NCBI RefSeq assembly: GCF_008086045.1
Contig: NZ_VSEY01000036.1
Location: forward strand, 1 to 64,000
Reading direction: 5' to 3'
Length of the DNA stretch: 64,000 nucleotides
Source: Nonomuraea sp. PA05
Lineage (GTDB): Bacteria; Actinomycetota; Actinomycetes; Streptosporangiales; Streptosporangiaceae
Of the stretch, positions 1 to 7,723 are shown one piece after another. The position numbers and the translations under genes are program-made. Every line of letters begins with the position of its first letter. Position 1 is the first letter of the stretch. The notes beneath the pieces were generated by a model. That model saw only the letters and a program-made list of their open reading frames with translations. It did not search any database and was not told the DNA's origin.

Positions 1-24
1 GAATGTGATCATCTTGGCGGCCAT
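1..24 (-). CDS. Start of a leftward gene cut by the window edge
   Basis: The first eight codons (MAAKMITF) of a gene running off the left edge read on the minus strand from ATG at 24-22. An AGGAG Shine-Dalgarno (reverse of 31-35) lies six bases upstream, which is why this start is proposed. The gene would be divergent from the TetR regulator at 289, the usual arrangement for a TetR target. Function cannot be told from eight residues. Confidence 0.45.
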
Positions 25-234
25 CGGCTGCTCCTGTTCCTGCTCTGGTTTCTGCTCTTGTCGGAAGGCCCTGCTGGGCCCTCGGGGGCGTGGCCGGGAC
101 GGCGCCCGCGACGGACGGCTCGCGCAGGACGGGCATGGCAGTCTGATCTGCGGAGCCTCGCCGTCTCCGGCGACGCCATGTGGTCGGCACTTCGGGTGGG
201 AGGTGCCGGGCGTCGTCCCGTACTTTACCCACAA

Positions 235-267
235 TGTGCGTGGCACGCACAAGTTGCGTGGCGCGCA
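235..267. promoter_or_regulatory. Two phased operators upstream of the TetR gene
   Basis: TGTGCGTG-G-CACGCACA (235-251) is a perfect 8+8 inverted repeat. Its 13-bp core TGCGTGGCACGCA (237-249) recurs with one change as TGCGTGGCGCGCA (255-267), exactly 18 bp downstream. The pair sits between the leftward partial gene and the TetR start at 289. Binding by that TetR protein is inferred from position. Confidence 0.6.
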
Positions 268-288
268 TCATCGGGTAGGCTTCTCGCC

Positions 289-900
289 ATGAACGATGAC
301 GCCATGGATCTGCGGTCCCGTAACAAGCAGGCCACCCGGGAGGCGATCGGTCACGCCGCACTGCGGCTGGCCATCGAGCAGGGCCCCAACGGGCTGGCGC
401 TCGTTCGCGTCCATGACATCGCCACTGCTGCGGGTGTTTCGCCGCGTACGTATAACAACTACTTCTCCAGCCGGGAGGAGGCGATCTGCGCTTTTCAGGC
501 CGATCAGTCGCGGCGGGTGGGGAAGGCGCTGCGGGCCAGGCCCGCGGGGGAGGCGCTGGAGGAGGCGGTGATCGCGGCCGTGGTCGAGCTCTATACCGAT
601 CCTGAGCCGGATCGGGCCGGTCTTGCCATGATCATGTCGACGCCCGCGTTGGAGGGGGAGGCGCTCAAGGCGTTCAGCATGGCCGAGGAGCCGCTGGCGG
701 AGGCCATCGCTGAGCGGACCGCTGGCGATCCTCGGACTGACCTGTTTCCTGCTGTGACGGCTGCGGCTGTTGCCGGGGCTATCCGGGTGGCGGGGCGCCA
801 CTGGTTGCAGCCTGGGGTCACCGGCTCTTTCGCTGGTGTTTTGCGTAGTGCGCTGTCGTGTGTCTTCGCTGCTGGGCGCGGGGGCGGGAGAAAGGAGTGA
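289..900 (+). CDS. TetR/AcrR-family transcriptional regulator
   Basis: This 203-residue protein has an N-terminal TetR helix-turn-helix at about residues 10-60, including the typical AGVSPRTYNNYFSSREEAI segment, followed by a helical ligand-binding region with no close relative recognised. The ATG at 289 was chosen because upstream sequence lacks TetR character and holds the operators; ATG at 304 is a possible alternative. It should act as a dimeric repressor of itself and of the divergent gene at the left edge. Codons in the last third (600-890) are richer in G and T than elsewhere. Confidence 0.85.
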   Translation: MNDDAMDLRSRNKQATREAIGHAALRLAIEQGPNGLALVRVHDIATAAGVSPRTYNNYFSSREEAICAFQADQSRRVGKALRARPAGEALEEAVIAAVVELYTDPEPDRAGLAMIMSTPALEGEALKAFSMAEEPLAEAIAERTAGDPRTDLFPAVTAAAVAGAIRVAGRHWLQPGVTGSFAGVLRSALSCVFAAGRGGGRKE

Positions 901-1003
901 GGCGCGGGTGGCGGAGGAGTGAAACGCGGTGTGGACGGTGAAGTGAGGCGGAGGCTGCAGTGACGGGCGGCAACGGAGTGCGGCGAGGGGTGGATTCGGG
1001 ACG

Positions 1004-1111
1004 GGTGACGGTGTGGGTGATGGCGTCAGTTACGCAGTAGGTGATGGTGTGAGTGGCGGAGCGGGTGATGGTGTGAGTGACGGAGCGGGTGACCGTGTGA
1101 GCGAGGGGGCC
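1004..1111. repeat. 24-bp tandem repeat in a gene-free stretch
   Basis: A GGTGATGGTGTG motif recurs at 1040, 1064 and 1088 (24-bp period) with weaker copies at 1004 and 1016, suggesting a 12-bp sub-period. Minus-strand translation gives only low-complexity Thr/Ile/Val/His, so no gene is called. The rest of 901-1200 shows nothing recognisable. Confidence 0.6.
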
Positions 1112-1200
1112 GCTGGGGGAGCATGCTGGGGACCTACGACGTGCTGACTCGCGGGAGGCGGCGCAGTGCAGACGGGTGCACGTTTCCGAGGCATTCAGAT

Positions 1201-1409
1201 GAAGAAGCTGTCGCCCGCATGAGGATGCCGACATCCTGGCGAAGCCGCTGGCCTTTTCGCCGCAGAGCCTCCGACTACTGACGCTCGCTGCTCATCAGGC
1301 CGTCCCGCTGACCGGCATTTACATCGGCTGGCGCCCACGGCGGCACACGACACAACTCGACAATCTCAGCCTTGAACGTGCGGCGAGGACACGGCTTTTC
1401 CTTCCCGTG
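1201..1409 (-). pseudogene. Decayed IS3-family orfA (transposase helper) remnant
   Basis: Read on the minus strand, 1409-1278 gives HGKEKPCPRRTFKAEIVELCR followed after a deletion by AGQRDGLMSSERQ. Reading on through an in-frame TAG (1275-1277) gives SEALRRKGQRLRQDVGILMR and ATAS. These match in order the parts of an IS3-family OrfA: the FKAEIVELCR helix, the GLTSxER linker and the ALRRENRRLREDVEILKRAT leucine zipper. The middle of the HTH is missing and no OrfB or terminal inverted repeats were found, so the element is dead. Confidence 0.7.
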
Positions 1410-1542
1410 CTCTCCACCATGGATGTCATTCCGGGGACGAAACCGGATCAAGCCCACCGGGGCAACTCCAGTGGTGAGTCATTGCGCGGCGCAGTTTCGC
1501 ACTGCGGCACGGTTCGGGGCAGTCTGCGTCGTCAGCGGGTGA

Positions 1543-1869
1543 TCACATCTCCCACCCGGCCGAGTCCATCACCGGACGTACTTCCACGGTTCCGCCATGT
1601 CCGTCCGCTACGAGCGCCGCCAGTTCGACGGCCCGCTCCCGGCTTTCGCAGTCGAGCAGGTACTGCCCGGCCGCTTGCTGCGCGACCGGAAGGTACGGTC
1701 CGTCGTTCACCTCCACCACGCCATCCCTGACCTGTACGACGGTGCTGATGGACGGGTCGGAGAGAGCGTGGCCGGCGATGAGCTCGCCCGAGCGGCCGGC
1801 CACGGCCAGGATGCGTTCGTGATCGAGTGCGGTGGCGGCGCTCGCGTAGACGTTCAGCAGGAACTTCAC
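1543..1869 (-). CDS. YCII-related (DGPF) protein, copy B
   Basis: This 108-residue YCII-fold protein starts at GTG 1869 (VKFLLNVYAS), where homology to the upstream paralogue begins. The family hallmark appears as NDGPYLP near residue 62, with the C-terminal ERAVELAAL and TVEVRPV strands. It follows its paralogue by five bases and is surely co-transcribed. Small DGPF proteins often accompany ECF sigma factors, but none is adjacent here; the nearest ECF/DGPF pair is at 26.3-27.8 kb. The biochemical role is unknown. Confidence 0.8.
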   Translation of the reverse strand: MKFLLNVYASAATALDHERILAVAGRSGELIAGHALSDPSISTVVQVRDGVVEVNDGPYLPVAQQAAGQYLLDCESRERAVELAALVADGHGGTVEVRPVMDSAGWEM

Positions 1870-1874
1870 CGAGC

Positions 1875-2243
1875 TCAGCCGTCGGCCGTGCCCGCGAAGA
1901 CAACCGGGCGCACCTCGATGCCAAGGCCCTCGACGCCGGCGTCCGGGATGAGCGCGGCCAGTTCGAGGGCGCGCTCCCGGCTGTCGCACTCCACCAGGTA
2001 GTAGCCGCCGAGGAACTCCTTGGCCTCCAGATACGGCCCGTCCGTCACGACCGGGACGCCGCGACGGACCCGCACCACGGCGCTCTGCCCCGGATCGGCC
2101 AGGGCCGCGGTGCTGATCAGCTCTCCGGACTTGGTGACGGTTTCCATGAATCCGCCGTGGCCGCTCATCACCTCGTTGCGCTGCTCCTCGGTGAGCGCCT
2201 CCCAGACCTGGGGGTTCGTGTGCATGATCAACAGGAACTTCAT
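1875..2243 (-). CDS. YCII-related (DGPF) protein, copy A
   Basis: This 122-residue protein opens with the family signature MKFLLIMHTNP and carries TDGPYLEAKEFLGGYY around residue 70 and ERALELAALIP plus EVRPV at the C-terminus. A Shine-Dalgarno AAGGAGATG stands just upstream of ATG 2243. It is the first gene of a two-gene leftward operon of tandem paralogues. The family has a ferredoxin-like alpha/beta fold and no settled function; stress or signalling roles are guesses. Confidence 0.85.
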   Translation of the reverse strand: MKFLLIMHTNPQVWEALTEEQRNEVMSGHGGFMETVTKSGELISTAALADPGQSAVVRVRRGVPVVTDGPYLEAKEFLGGYYLVECDSRERALELAALIPDAGVEGLGIEVRPVVFAGTADG

Positions 2244-2406
2244 GTCATCTCCTTCGATGGACGTTCGGTGCCCCCGTGGGGCCGTTCACCGTGGGGTCGG
2301 AGCCGGTTGCGGGTTTTTGCCGTGGCGGACGCAAGAATTCTTCCGCTGCTCCGACCTCCCTGCGGAGCGGGTGTTCCCGCTCGACGGTTACGAATGGAGC
2401 ATACGA

Positions 2407-3540
2407 ATGAGTCTTCCCCGCATCGGCGTGACCCTGCCGCAGGTCAGCCCGTACGCCGGCCCCGACGCCGTCGTCACCGTGGCGCAGGCGGCCGAACGGC
2501 TCGGCTATCACGCCGTGTCCGCCAGCGACCGGCTGCTGATCCCCGCCGGGCCGCACTGGAACAACGACGCGGGCCTGCCCGAGGACCACGTCTGGGAGTC
2601 GCTGGAGCTGCTGACCTGGGCGGCGGCGCACACCCGGCGCATCCGCGTGGTCACCGGCATCCTGAACACGATCTTCCAGCCGCCCGTCGTCCTGGCTCGC
2701 AGGCTGGCCACGCTCGACCGGCTCTCCAAGGGGCGGCTGGTCGTGGGCATCGGGCAGGGCGGTGGCACCCGGCTGCCGCCGTTCTACATTCCCGAGGAGT
2801 TCACCGCGGCTGGGGTGCCCGCCGGGCGCAGGGGTGCGGGGTTCGTTGAACATACGGCGGCGATGCGTGCCTGCTGGGCTCCTGACCCTGTGGAGTTTCA
2901 CGGTGAGGACTACCGGATCCCGCTGGCCAAGGTGGGGCCGAAGCCTTGGCGGGGCAGCATTCCGCTGCTGTTCGGTGCGATCACGCGTACCACGATTGAG
3001 CGGGCTGCGCGTATCGGGGACGGGTTCATTACGACTGCGGTGAATTGGGATGACACTCGTACGCAGGTCGGGTGGTACCGGGACGCTAGCAGCGGGAGCG
3101 GGAGCGGGAGCGGGAGCGGGAACGGGAACGGAGGCGGCAGCGAGAGTCGGAGCGGAGGCGACAGCGGGAGCGGGAGCGGAAGCGGGAGTGGAAGCGGGAG
3201 TGGCAGCGGCGGAGGCAGTCGCAGCGGAAGCGGGAGCGGGAGCGGCGACGCCAGCGGAAGTGGGAGCGGGAGTGACTGGGGCAGGGGCACGGGCAGTGGC
3301 CGGGGCGGGGGTGGTGGCACGGTTGTGGTGAACATCATTCCGACTCCTCCCGGGGAGCCGGTCTCGCCCCAGGTCTTCGCCGGCGCCGTGCTGGGGCAAC
3401 TCGATCGTGCGGTGGAGGTTGGTGCTGATGAGGTGCACATCGCGCTTCATCTCCTGCCGATGGACGCCGAGCAGCAGGTCGGGTTGATCGAGGAGTTGGC
3501 CGCTGAGCTGGGGCTGCCTGCGTCCGCGCCGGTTTCGTAG
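2407..3540 (+). CDS. LLM-class F420-dependent oxidoreductase with Ser-Gly insertion
   Basis: The 377-residue protein belongs to the bacterial-luciferase-like monooxygenase fold: PRIGVTLPQVSPYAGPDAVV at the start, VVTGILNTIFQPPVVLARRLATLD, GRLVVGIGQGGG and IPLLFGAITRTTIERAARIGDGF. Such enzymes usually use coenzyme F420 or FMN; the substrate is unknown. About 78 residues of near-pure Ser-Gly-Asn-Arg (227-304) are inserted late in the barrel. Without them the length would match the usual ~300. ATG 2407 has GGAG eight bases upstream; the longer upstream reading frame has no homology. It is divergent from the YCII pair. Confidence 0.85.
   Translation: MSLPRIGVTLPQVSPYAGPDAVVTVAQAAERLGYHAVSASDRLLIPAGPHWNNDAGLPEDHVWESLELLTWAAAHTRRIRVVTGILNTIFQPPVVLARRLATLDRLSKGRLVVGIGQGGGTRLPPFYIPEEFTAAGVPAGRRGAGFVEHTAAMRACWAPDPVEFHGEDYRIPLAKVGPKPWRGSIPLLFGAITRTTIERAARIGDGFITTAVNWDDTRTQVGWYRDASSGSGSGSGSGNGNGGGSESRSGGDSGSGSGSGSGSGSGSGGGSRSGSGSGSGDASGSGSGSDWGRGTGSGRGGGGGTVVVNIIPTPPGEPVSPQVFAGAVLGQLDRAVEVGADEVHIALHLLPMDAEQQVGLIEELAAELGLPASAPVS
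3085..3318 (+). repeat. In-frame (GGGAGC)n-type expansion inside the LLM oxidoreductase
   Basis: Runs of the hexamer AGCGGG, with single-base variants, encode alternating Ser-Gly over about 234 bp. The purest run is near 3090-3120. The length keeps the frame, and conserved protein sequence resumes on both sides. Confidence 0.85.
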
Positions 3541-3651
3541 CCGGTTCTGGCGGCCCGCCTTGACCGGTCGTGCGGCGATCTGGAAGGCGGGTGGCGTTGA
3601 TGGTCGCTCCGGTACGTGTAAGTGTGGCCTTCGGCGACGAAGGGCGGATCG

Positions 3652-4929
3652 ATGAGATCGTTCACGGGGAAGACGGCCGTCGTCACGGGAGGCGGCGCCG
3701 GGATGGGCCGCGAACTGGTCGTGCAGCTGGCGGCTGAGGGCTGCTCGGTCGCCGCCTGCGACATCGACGAGGCGGCCCTGGCCATCACCGCTGAGCAGGC
3801 CGCCAAGGCCGCCAAGGCTGTGAACGGCGAAAACGCGCGGGCCGCCAGGATCGCGCCCGGAGGTGATGGGCGAGCCGTCGCGGCCGGGCCTGGCGGTGAC
3901 GGGCAGGCCGTCAACAGCGCGCCCGAGGCACGAGCTGCCGAGAGCGCGTTCGAGGTGCGGGCTGCCGAGAGCGCGTCCGAGGCGCGGGCTGCCAAGAGCA
4001 GACCCGAGGCGGGAGGTGACAAGAGCGGGCCCGAGGTGGGGGCTGCCAAGAGCGGCCCCGAGGCGAGGGCTGACAAGAGCGGGCCCAGTGGTCAGGCGCG
4101 GGCCGTCAACGCCGCGCCCGGCGGTGAGGTTCGGATCACGACCCACCTGTGCGACGTGTCGGACGAAGCCCAGGTGGCGAGATTCCGCGACGAGGTGATC
4201 GAGCGACACGGCACCGACCACATCAACCTGCTGTTCAACAACGCCGGCGTAGGCGGCGGCAGCAGCTTCGTCACCAGTCCGCGAGCCGAATGGGAGCGCA
4301 CGTTCGCCATCTGCTGGGGCGGCGTCTACAATTGCTCGCGCGCGTTCATGCCCCTCCTCATCGCCGCCGACGAGGCCTGCCTGATCAACACCAGCAGCGT
4401 CAACGGCTTCTGGGCGTGCGGCCCGAACATGCCGATGAGCGCCTACAGCGCCGCCAAGTTCGCGGTGAAGGGTTTCTCGGAGTCGCTGCTGGTGGACTTG
4501 CGGCTCAACGCCCCCCACGTGCGGGTCGCGCTGGTGATGCCCGGCCACGTCGGCACCGAGATTGTGATCAACTCGCGAAGGCTGCACGGTGGCGCGGAGC
4601 CAGACGACATGACCCCGGAGGAACTCGCGGACGCCCGGGGCCTCGCCGCCGCCGTCGCCGGGGTTCCCGCCGATGCGCTGAGCGACGAGGCGGTGCGGGC
4701 GGCGGTCAAGGCCATGGGGGAGGGCTTCCGCGACAACGCCCCGCTCTCCGCCGCCGAGGCCGCGACGATCATCCTCGACGGTGTGCGCGCGGGCACCTGG
4801 CGCATTCTGGTCGGTGACGACGCCCGCGCGCTGGACGAGGCGATGCGCGCCGACCCGCTGGACCTGTACGAGCCCGGCAGCCGGACGCTGGCCGAGATGT
4901 TCGCCAACATGCGCCCGCGCGGGGAGTGA
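3652..4929 (+). CDS. Short-chain dehydrogenase/reductase with repeat insertion
   Basis: This 425-residue SDR has the TGGGAGMGR cofactor loop, DVSDEAQV, the NNAGVGGG strand, catalytic Ser in NTSSVNGF and the YSAAK catalytic Tyr/Lys pair. The substrate is unknown. Some 100 residues of Ala/Glu/Gly/Lys repeat (about 57-160) interrupt the Rossmann fold between helix B and the CDVSD strand, making it about a third longer than a normal classical SDR. The start at 3652 (MRSFTGKTAVVTGGG) has GAAGGGCGG upstream and fits the family N-terminus. It may be co-transcribed with the LLM oxidoreductase 111 bases upstream. Confidence 0.85.
   Translation: MRSFTGKTAVVTGGGAGMGRELVVQLAAEGCSVAACDIDEAALAITAEQAAKAAKAVNGENARAARIAPGGDGRAVAAGPGGDGQAVNSAPEARAAESAFEVRAAESASEARAAKSRPEAGGDKSGPEVGAAKSGPEARADKSGPSGQARAVNAAPGGEVRITTHLCDVSDEAQVARFRDEVIERHGTDHINLLFNNAGVGGGSSFVTSPRAEWERTFAICWGGVYNCSRAFMPLLIAADEACLINTSSVNGFWACGPNMPMSAYSAAKFAVKGFSESLLVDLRLNAPHVRVALVMPGHVGTEIVINSRRLHGGAEPDDMTPEELADARGLAAAVAGVPADALSDEAVRAAVKAMGEGFRDNAPLSAAEAATIILDGVRAGTWRILVGDDARALDEAMRADPLDLYEPGSRTLAEMFANMRPRGE
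3922..4083 (+). repeat. Six 27-bp (nine-residue) repeats inside the SDR
   Basis: Units begin at 3922, 3949, 3976, 4003, 4030 and 4057, each encoding a variant of PEARAAESA such as SEARAAKSR or PEVGAAKSG. Degenerate flanking copies extend the low-complexity stretch to about 3820-4132. The nine-codon period keeps the frame. Confidence 0.85.
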
Positions 4930-4942
4930 GCGGGCTCGGGGC

Positions 4943-5071
4943 CAGCGGAAGGGCTGGTCACGCAGCCTCGCGACGCTCCCGCCGTCTCGTCCGGGTCAGC
5001 GGAGGGGCTGGTCGCGCAGCCTCGCGACGCTCCCGCCGTCTCGTCGGGGTCAGCGGAAGGGCCCGGTCACG
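4943..5071. repeat. 54-bp tandem copies of the downstream gene's 3' end
   Basis: A 54-bp unit starting CAGCGGAAGGG repeats at 4943 and 4997, and a third start at 5051 is the actual 3' end of the leftward PhoX-family gene (stop TCA at 5050-5052). The second unit keeps the TCA and the following codons almost unchanged. The array fills the gap between the two convergent genes. Confidence 0.75.
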
Positions 5072-6204
5072 CAGTACGTGATGCCGCCCGACGACGCCCC
5101 CGACGTCCCGCGCTGGGAGGAGAAGTACAGCCGGTCGCCGGCCGGGCTGAAGGCGGGCCCGGTGATCTCCGACCCGCTCTGCCCGCTGATCCGCAGGAAC
5201 GGCGAGATCTTGTCGTCCGGCGTGATCAGGCAGATCTCCATGTTCCCGCCGTCCTCGGCCACGTAAAGGTCACCGGAGGCGGAGCCGGTGACGTTGTCGA
5301 CCCCGGTGAGCGGCGGCGTGCCCGGGCTGACGAGGCTGTCGTCGTAGGCGAGCTCGTACCTGTTCGTGGTCGGATCGACCTGCCACACCCGGTTGTCGCC
5401 CTTGGTGGTGAACCAGACGGTGTCGTTCGCGTAGTGGCAGCCCTCGCCCCCGTTGAAGGACTTCGATCCCGATACCTGGCTGCGGGTGGCGGTCGGGGAG
5501 CCGTCCGGGTCGGGCACGTTCGCCCAGGTGAAGGAGCCGGAGGTGGCGGAGCCCGCGACCAGCACCTGTAGGGTGCCCGACGACAGGTCGCCCCAGGTGG
5601 TGGGAACGAACCGGTAGAACCGTCCGTCTGGCTCGTCCTCGGTCAGGTAGATCACCCGCCGCACCGGGTCGGCCGCGGCGGCCTCGTGCTTGAACCTGCC
5701 CATCGCGGGCCGCTGCACGGCGGCGCCGCCGAACGGGTACGTCTCGTAGACGAAGCCCCGGCTGACCTCCTCGCACGACAACCAGGTGTTCCAGGGCGTC
5801 TTGCCGCCCGCGCAATTCGTCCGGGTGCCCGACAGGATGCGGTAGGCCGAGGTGACGTCGCCGTCGGCGTCGAAGCGGAGCGCCGAGGCGCCGCCGCCCG
5901 GGTTGATCTCCGAGTTGGACACGTAGATCCAGCCGCTGCCGTCGGCGAAGCATGCGCCTCCGTCGGGCGCGTCGTGCCAGGTGTAGGACGTGCCGGTGAC
6001 GGCCTGGCGGGACCGGGCAATCACTCGGCTGGTGAAGCCGGCGGGCAACCGGATGCCGTTGGCGTCGGCGGCCTGCAGCGCGCCGTACGGGCCGGGGGCG
6101 TTCTGGGCGGGCGCGGCCAGGGCCGCCCCCTGCCAGAGACTGCCGGAGAAGGCGATCGTGCCGGCGCCGAGCACCGAGGCGCGCAGGAAATGGCGGCGTT
6201 CCAT
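5050..6204 (-). CDS. PhoX-family (DUF839) secreted protein, Tat signal
   Basis: This 384-residue protein starts MERRHFLRASVLGAG, a twin-arginine signal peptide ending near ALAAPAQ. The mature part has the PhoX/DUF839 beta-propeller features: WIYVSNSEINPGGGASALRF, GGKTPWNTWLSCEEV, KHEAAAADPVRRVIYLTED, GRFYRFVP and KSFNGGEGCHYA. The family includes Ca/Fe phosphatases, but many members are uncharacterised, so phosphatase activity is only possible. ATG 6204 is preceded by AGGAGG at seven bases. It faces the Zur island across a 160-bp promoter region. Confidence 0.85.
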   Translation of the reverse strand: MERRHFLRASVLGAGTIAFSGSLWQGAALAAPAQNAPGPYGALQAADANGIRLPAGFTSRVIARSRQAVTGTSYTWHDAPDGGACFADGSGWIYVSNSEINPGGGASALRFDADGDVTSAYRILSGTRTNCAGGKTPWNTWLSCEEVSRGFVYETYPFGGAAVQRPAMGRFKHEAAAADPVRRVIYLTEDEPDGRFYRFVPTTWGDLSSGTLQVLVAGSATSGSFTWANVPDPDGSPTATRSQVSGSKSFNGGEGCHYANDTVWFTTKGDNRVWQVDPTTNRYELAYDDSLVSPGTPPLTGVDNVTGSASGDLYVAEDGGNMEICLITPDDKISPFLRISGQSGSEITGPAFSPAGDRLYFSSQRGTSGASSGGITYCVTGPFR

Positions 6205-6331
6205 CGACGAACCTCCTGAGTGGGGGTGCAGCCTCGCCGACAGTAAGTCGACCACATGGACACCGATCTGTCAGGAAAGTTAACGACAACGGTGTGTTGC
6301 GCCACATTCCGGGTGGATCGCGAACAAGACT

Positions 6332-6348
6332 ATGATAATGGTTTTCAT
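6332..6348. promoter_or_regulatory. Zur box upstream of the degenerate COG0523 gene
   Basis: ATGATAAT-G-GTTTTCAT is a near-perfect palindrome matching the actinobacterial Zur consensus (TGAAAATGATTTTCA type). It lies 19 bases before the GTG at 6368, so Zur with zinc should block this gene. Confidence 0.75.
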
Positions 6349-6367
6349 TACAAGCATGGAGGTTCGC

Positions 6368-7351
6368 GTGGCCACTCCTGTCGTCCTGGTCGCCGGTCCG
6401 TACGCCGACGCCCGCGCGGCCGTCGTACGGCGGCTGCTCGCGGATCACCCCGGAGCGGCGCTGATGAGCTCCGGCCCGCCCCCCGGCGCCGCCTTCCTGG
6501 TGATGGAGCTGCCGGACACCGCCGAGCCGCGCCCGTTCGCCGAGGCGCTCGCTGCCGAGGCCGGGCTCCGCCTGACCGGCGTGCTCACCGCGCTCGACGC
6601 CCGGCACATGCCCGTGGACATCCTGCGCGCCGACCGCCTGCCCGGCCGCGACGAACGGTACGTCGCCGAAGTGCTGGCCAGGCAGCTCGAGTACGCCACC
6701 CACCTGGTGCTGGACGGCGGCGACGCCGAGGACGGCGAACTGTCGCGGGCCGTGCTCGCCCACCTGGCGCCCGCCACCCCCGTCCACCACCTGCGCGACG
6801 GCCTGCCCCGCCTGACCGGCCGGACGGTGTGCCCCCGCGAGCTGGCCGACCGCGTCGAACCCGCCACCGCGCTGCTGCCCTGCGAGGCCAGGACCGGCGC
6901 GGTCACCACGGTCGTCTGGCACCGGCTGCGGCCCCTGCATCCCGGCCGTCTGTTCGAGGTCACCGAGGAACTGGCCGCCTGCTCCGTGCGGGGGCGCGGG
7001 CGCTTCTGGCTGGCCGGGCGGCACGACCGGCTGCTGGCCTGGGACTCGGTGGCCGGGCGGCTCGCCGTGCGCGACGCCGGGCCCTGGCTGGCCGCCATGC
7101 CGCCGTCGGCGTGGGACGCGTGCCGCCCGGCCCGCCGCGCCGTGGCCGCCCTCGACTGGAACCCGCTGACCGGCGACCGGGTGCAGCACCTCGTCTTCAC
7201 GGGGCCCGACCTCGATCGCCGGCGCATCTGGGAGTTGCTCGACGGGTGTCTGCTCGGCCGGGCGGAGATGCTGGCCGGTTCGGACGTCTGGAGCGGCTAC
7301 GAGGACCCGTTCTCTCTCGTTCTCGACGCGGACGCGATGCTGCCGTCGTAG
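6368..7351 (+). CDS. Degenerate COG0523/Mrf-like protein without P-loop or CxCC
   Basis: This 327-residue protein aligns along its length with the COG0523 protein encoded at 8847-7720: VATPVVLVAG start, ADRLPGRDERYVAEVLARQLEYATHLVL, the WHRLRPLHPGRLFEV CobW-C segment and GDRVQHLVFTGPDLD near the end. The Walker A region reads AGPYADARAAV with no GKT, and the stretch holding the metal-binding CxCC is shortened by roughly 50 residues. GTG 6368 has GGAGG upstream. A Zur box just before it implies expression in zinc starvation. GTPase activity is unlikely; a scaffold or recruitment role is a guess. Confidence 0.75.
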   Translation: MATPVVLVAGPYADARAAVVRRLLADHPGAALMSSGPPPGAAFLVMELPDTAEPRPFAEALAAEAGLRLTGVLTALDARHMPVDILRADRLPGRDERYVAEVLARQLEYATHLVLDGGDAEDGELSRAVLAHLAPATPVHHLRDGLPRLTGRTVCPRELADRVEPATALLPCEARTGAVTTVVWHRLRPLHPGRLFEVTEELAACSVRGRGRFWLAGRHDRLLAWDSVAGRLAVRDAGPWLAAMPPSAWDACRPARRAVAALDWNPLTGDRVQHLVFTGPDLDRRRIWELLDGCLLGRAEMLAGSDVWSGYEDPFSLVLDADAMLPS

Positions 7352-7391
7352 GGGCGAGCGGCCCGGCGGCCCCGCCCCACGCTGCGCCGCC

Positions 7392-7460
7392 GGTCAGCGC
7401 CGTCGGTCAGTGCCGCCGGGTCGGTGCCGCCGGGTCGGTGCCGCCGGGTCAGCGCCGCCG
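7392..7460. repeat. 14-bp tandem repeats between convergent genes
   Basis: Units of the type GGTCGGTGCCGCCG begin at 7392, 7405, 7419, 7433 and 7447. They lie between the ends of the COG0523-like gene and the leftward S18 gene and match no coding frame. Confidence 0.65.
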
Positions 7461-7492
7461 GGCCGGGTGGTGCCGGGCCGGGCGGCGCGGGT

Positions 7493-7723
7493 TCACGGCT
7501 TTCCGGGGCGGGACGCGTACGGCAGCAGTGCCATCTCCCTGGCGTTCTTGATGGCGCGGGCGAGCTCCCGCTGCTGCCGCACACTCACCCCGGTGACCCG
7601 CCGGCTACGAATCTTCCCCCGATCGGAGATGAACCGGCGCAACAAGTTCGTGTCCTTGTAGTCGATCCGCTCCACCCCTGCCAGCGGATTCGGCTTCCTG
7701 CGTGGCGCGCGACGGCTCTTCAT
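7493..7723 (-). CDS. rpsR: 30S ribosomal protein S18, zinc-independent paralogue
   Basis: The 76-residue sequence has the S18 core IDYKDTNLLRRFISDRGKI and RSRRVTGVSVRQQRELARAIKNARE. No cysteines are present, as expected of the alternative (C-minus) form made in zinc starvation. ATG 7723 overlaps the stop of the upstream COG0523 gene (ATGA), so the two are translationally coupled. Gene order and Zur box mirror the mycobacterial C-minus ribosomal operon. Confidence 0.92.
   Translation of the reverse strand: MKSRRAPRRKPNPLAGVERIDYKDTNLLRRFISDRGKIRSRRVTGVSVRQQRELARAIKNAREMALLPYASRPGKP

Noticed and set aside
1004..1111. Possible CRISPR array
   Set aside because: 24-bp units lie head to tail without unique spacers and no cas genes are present.
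2245..4587. 780-codon minus-strand open frame
   Set aside because: Opposes the LLM and SDR genes, contains no domain and only mirrors their repeats.
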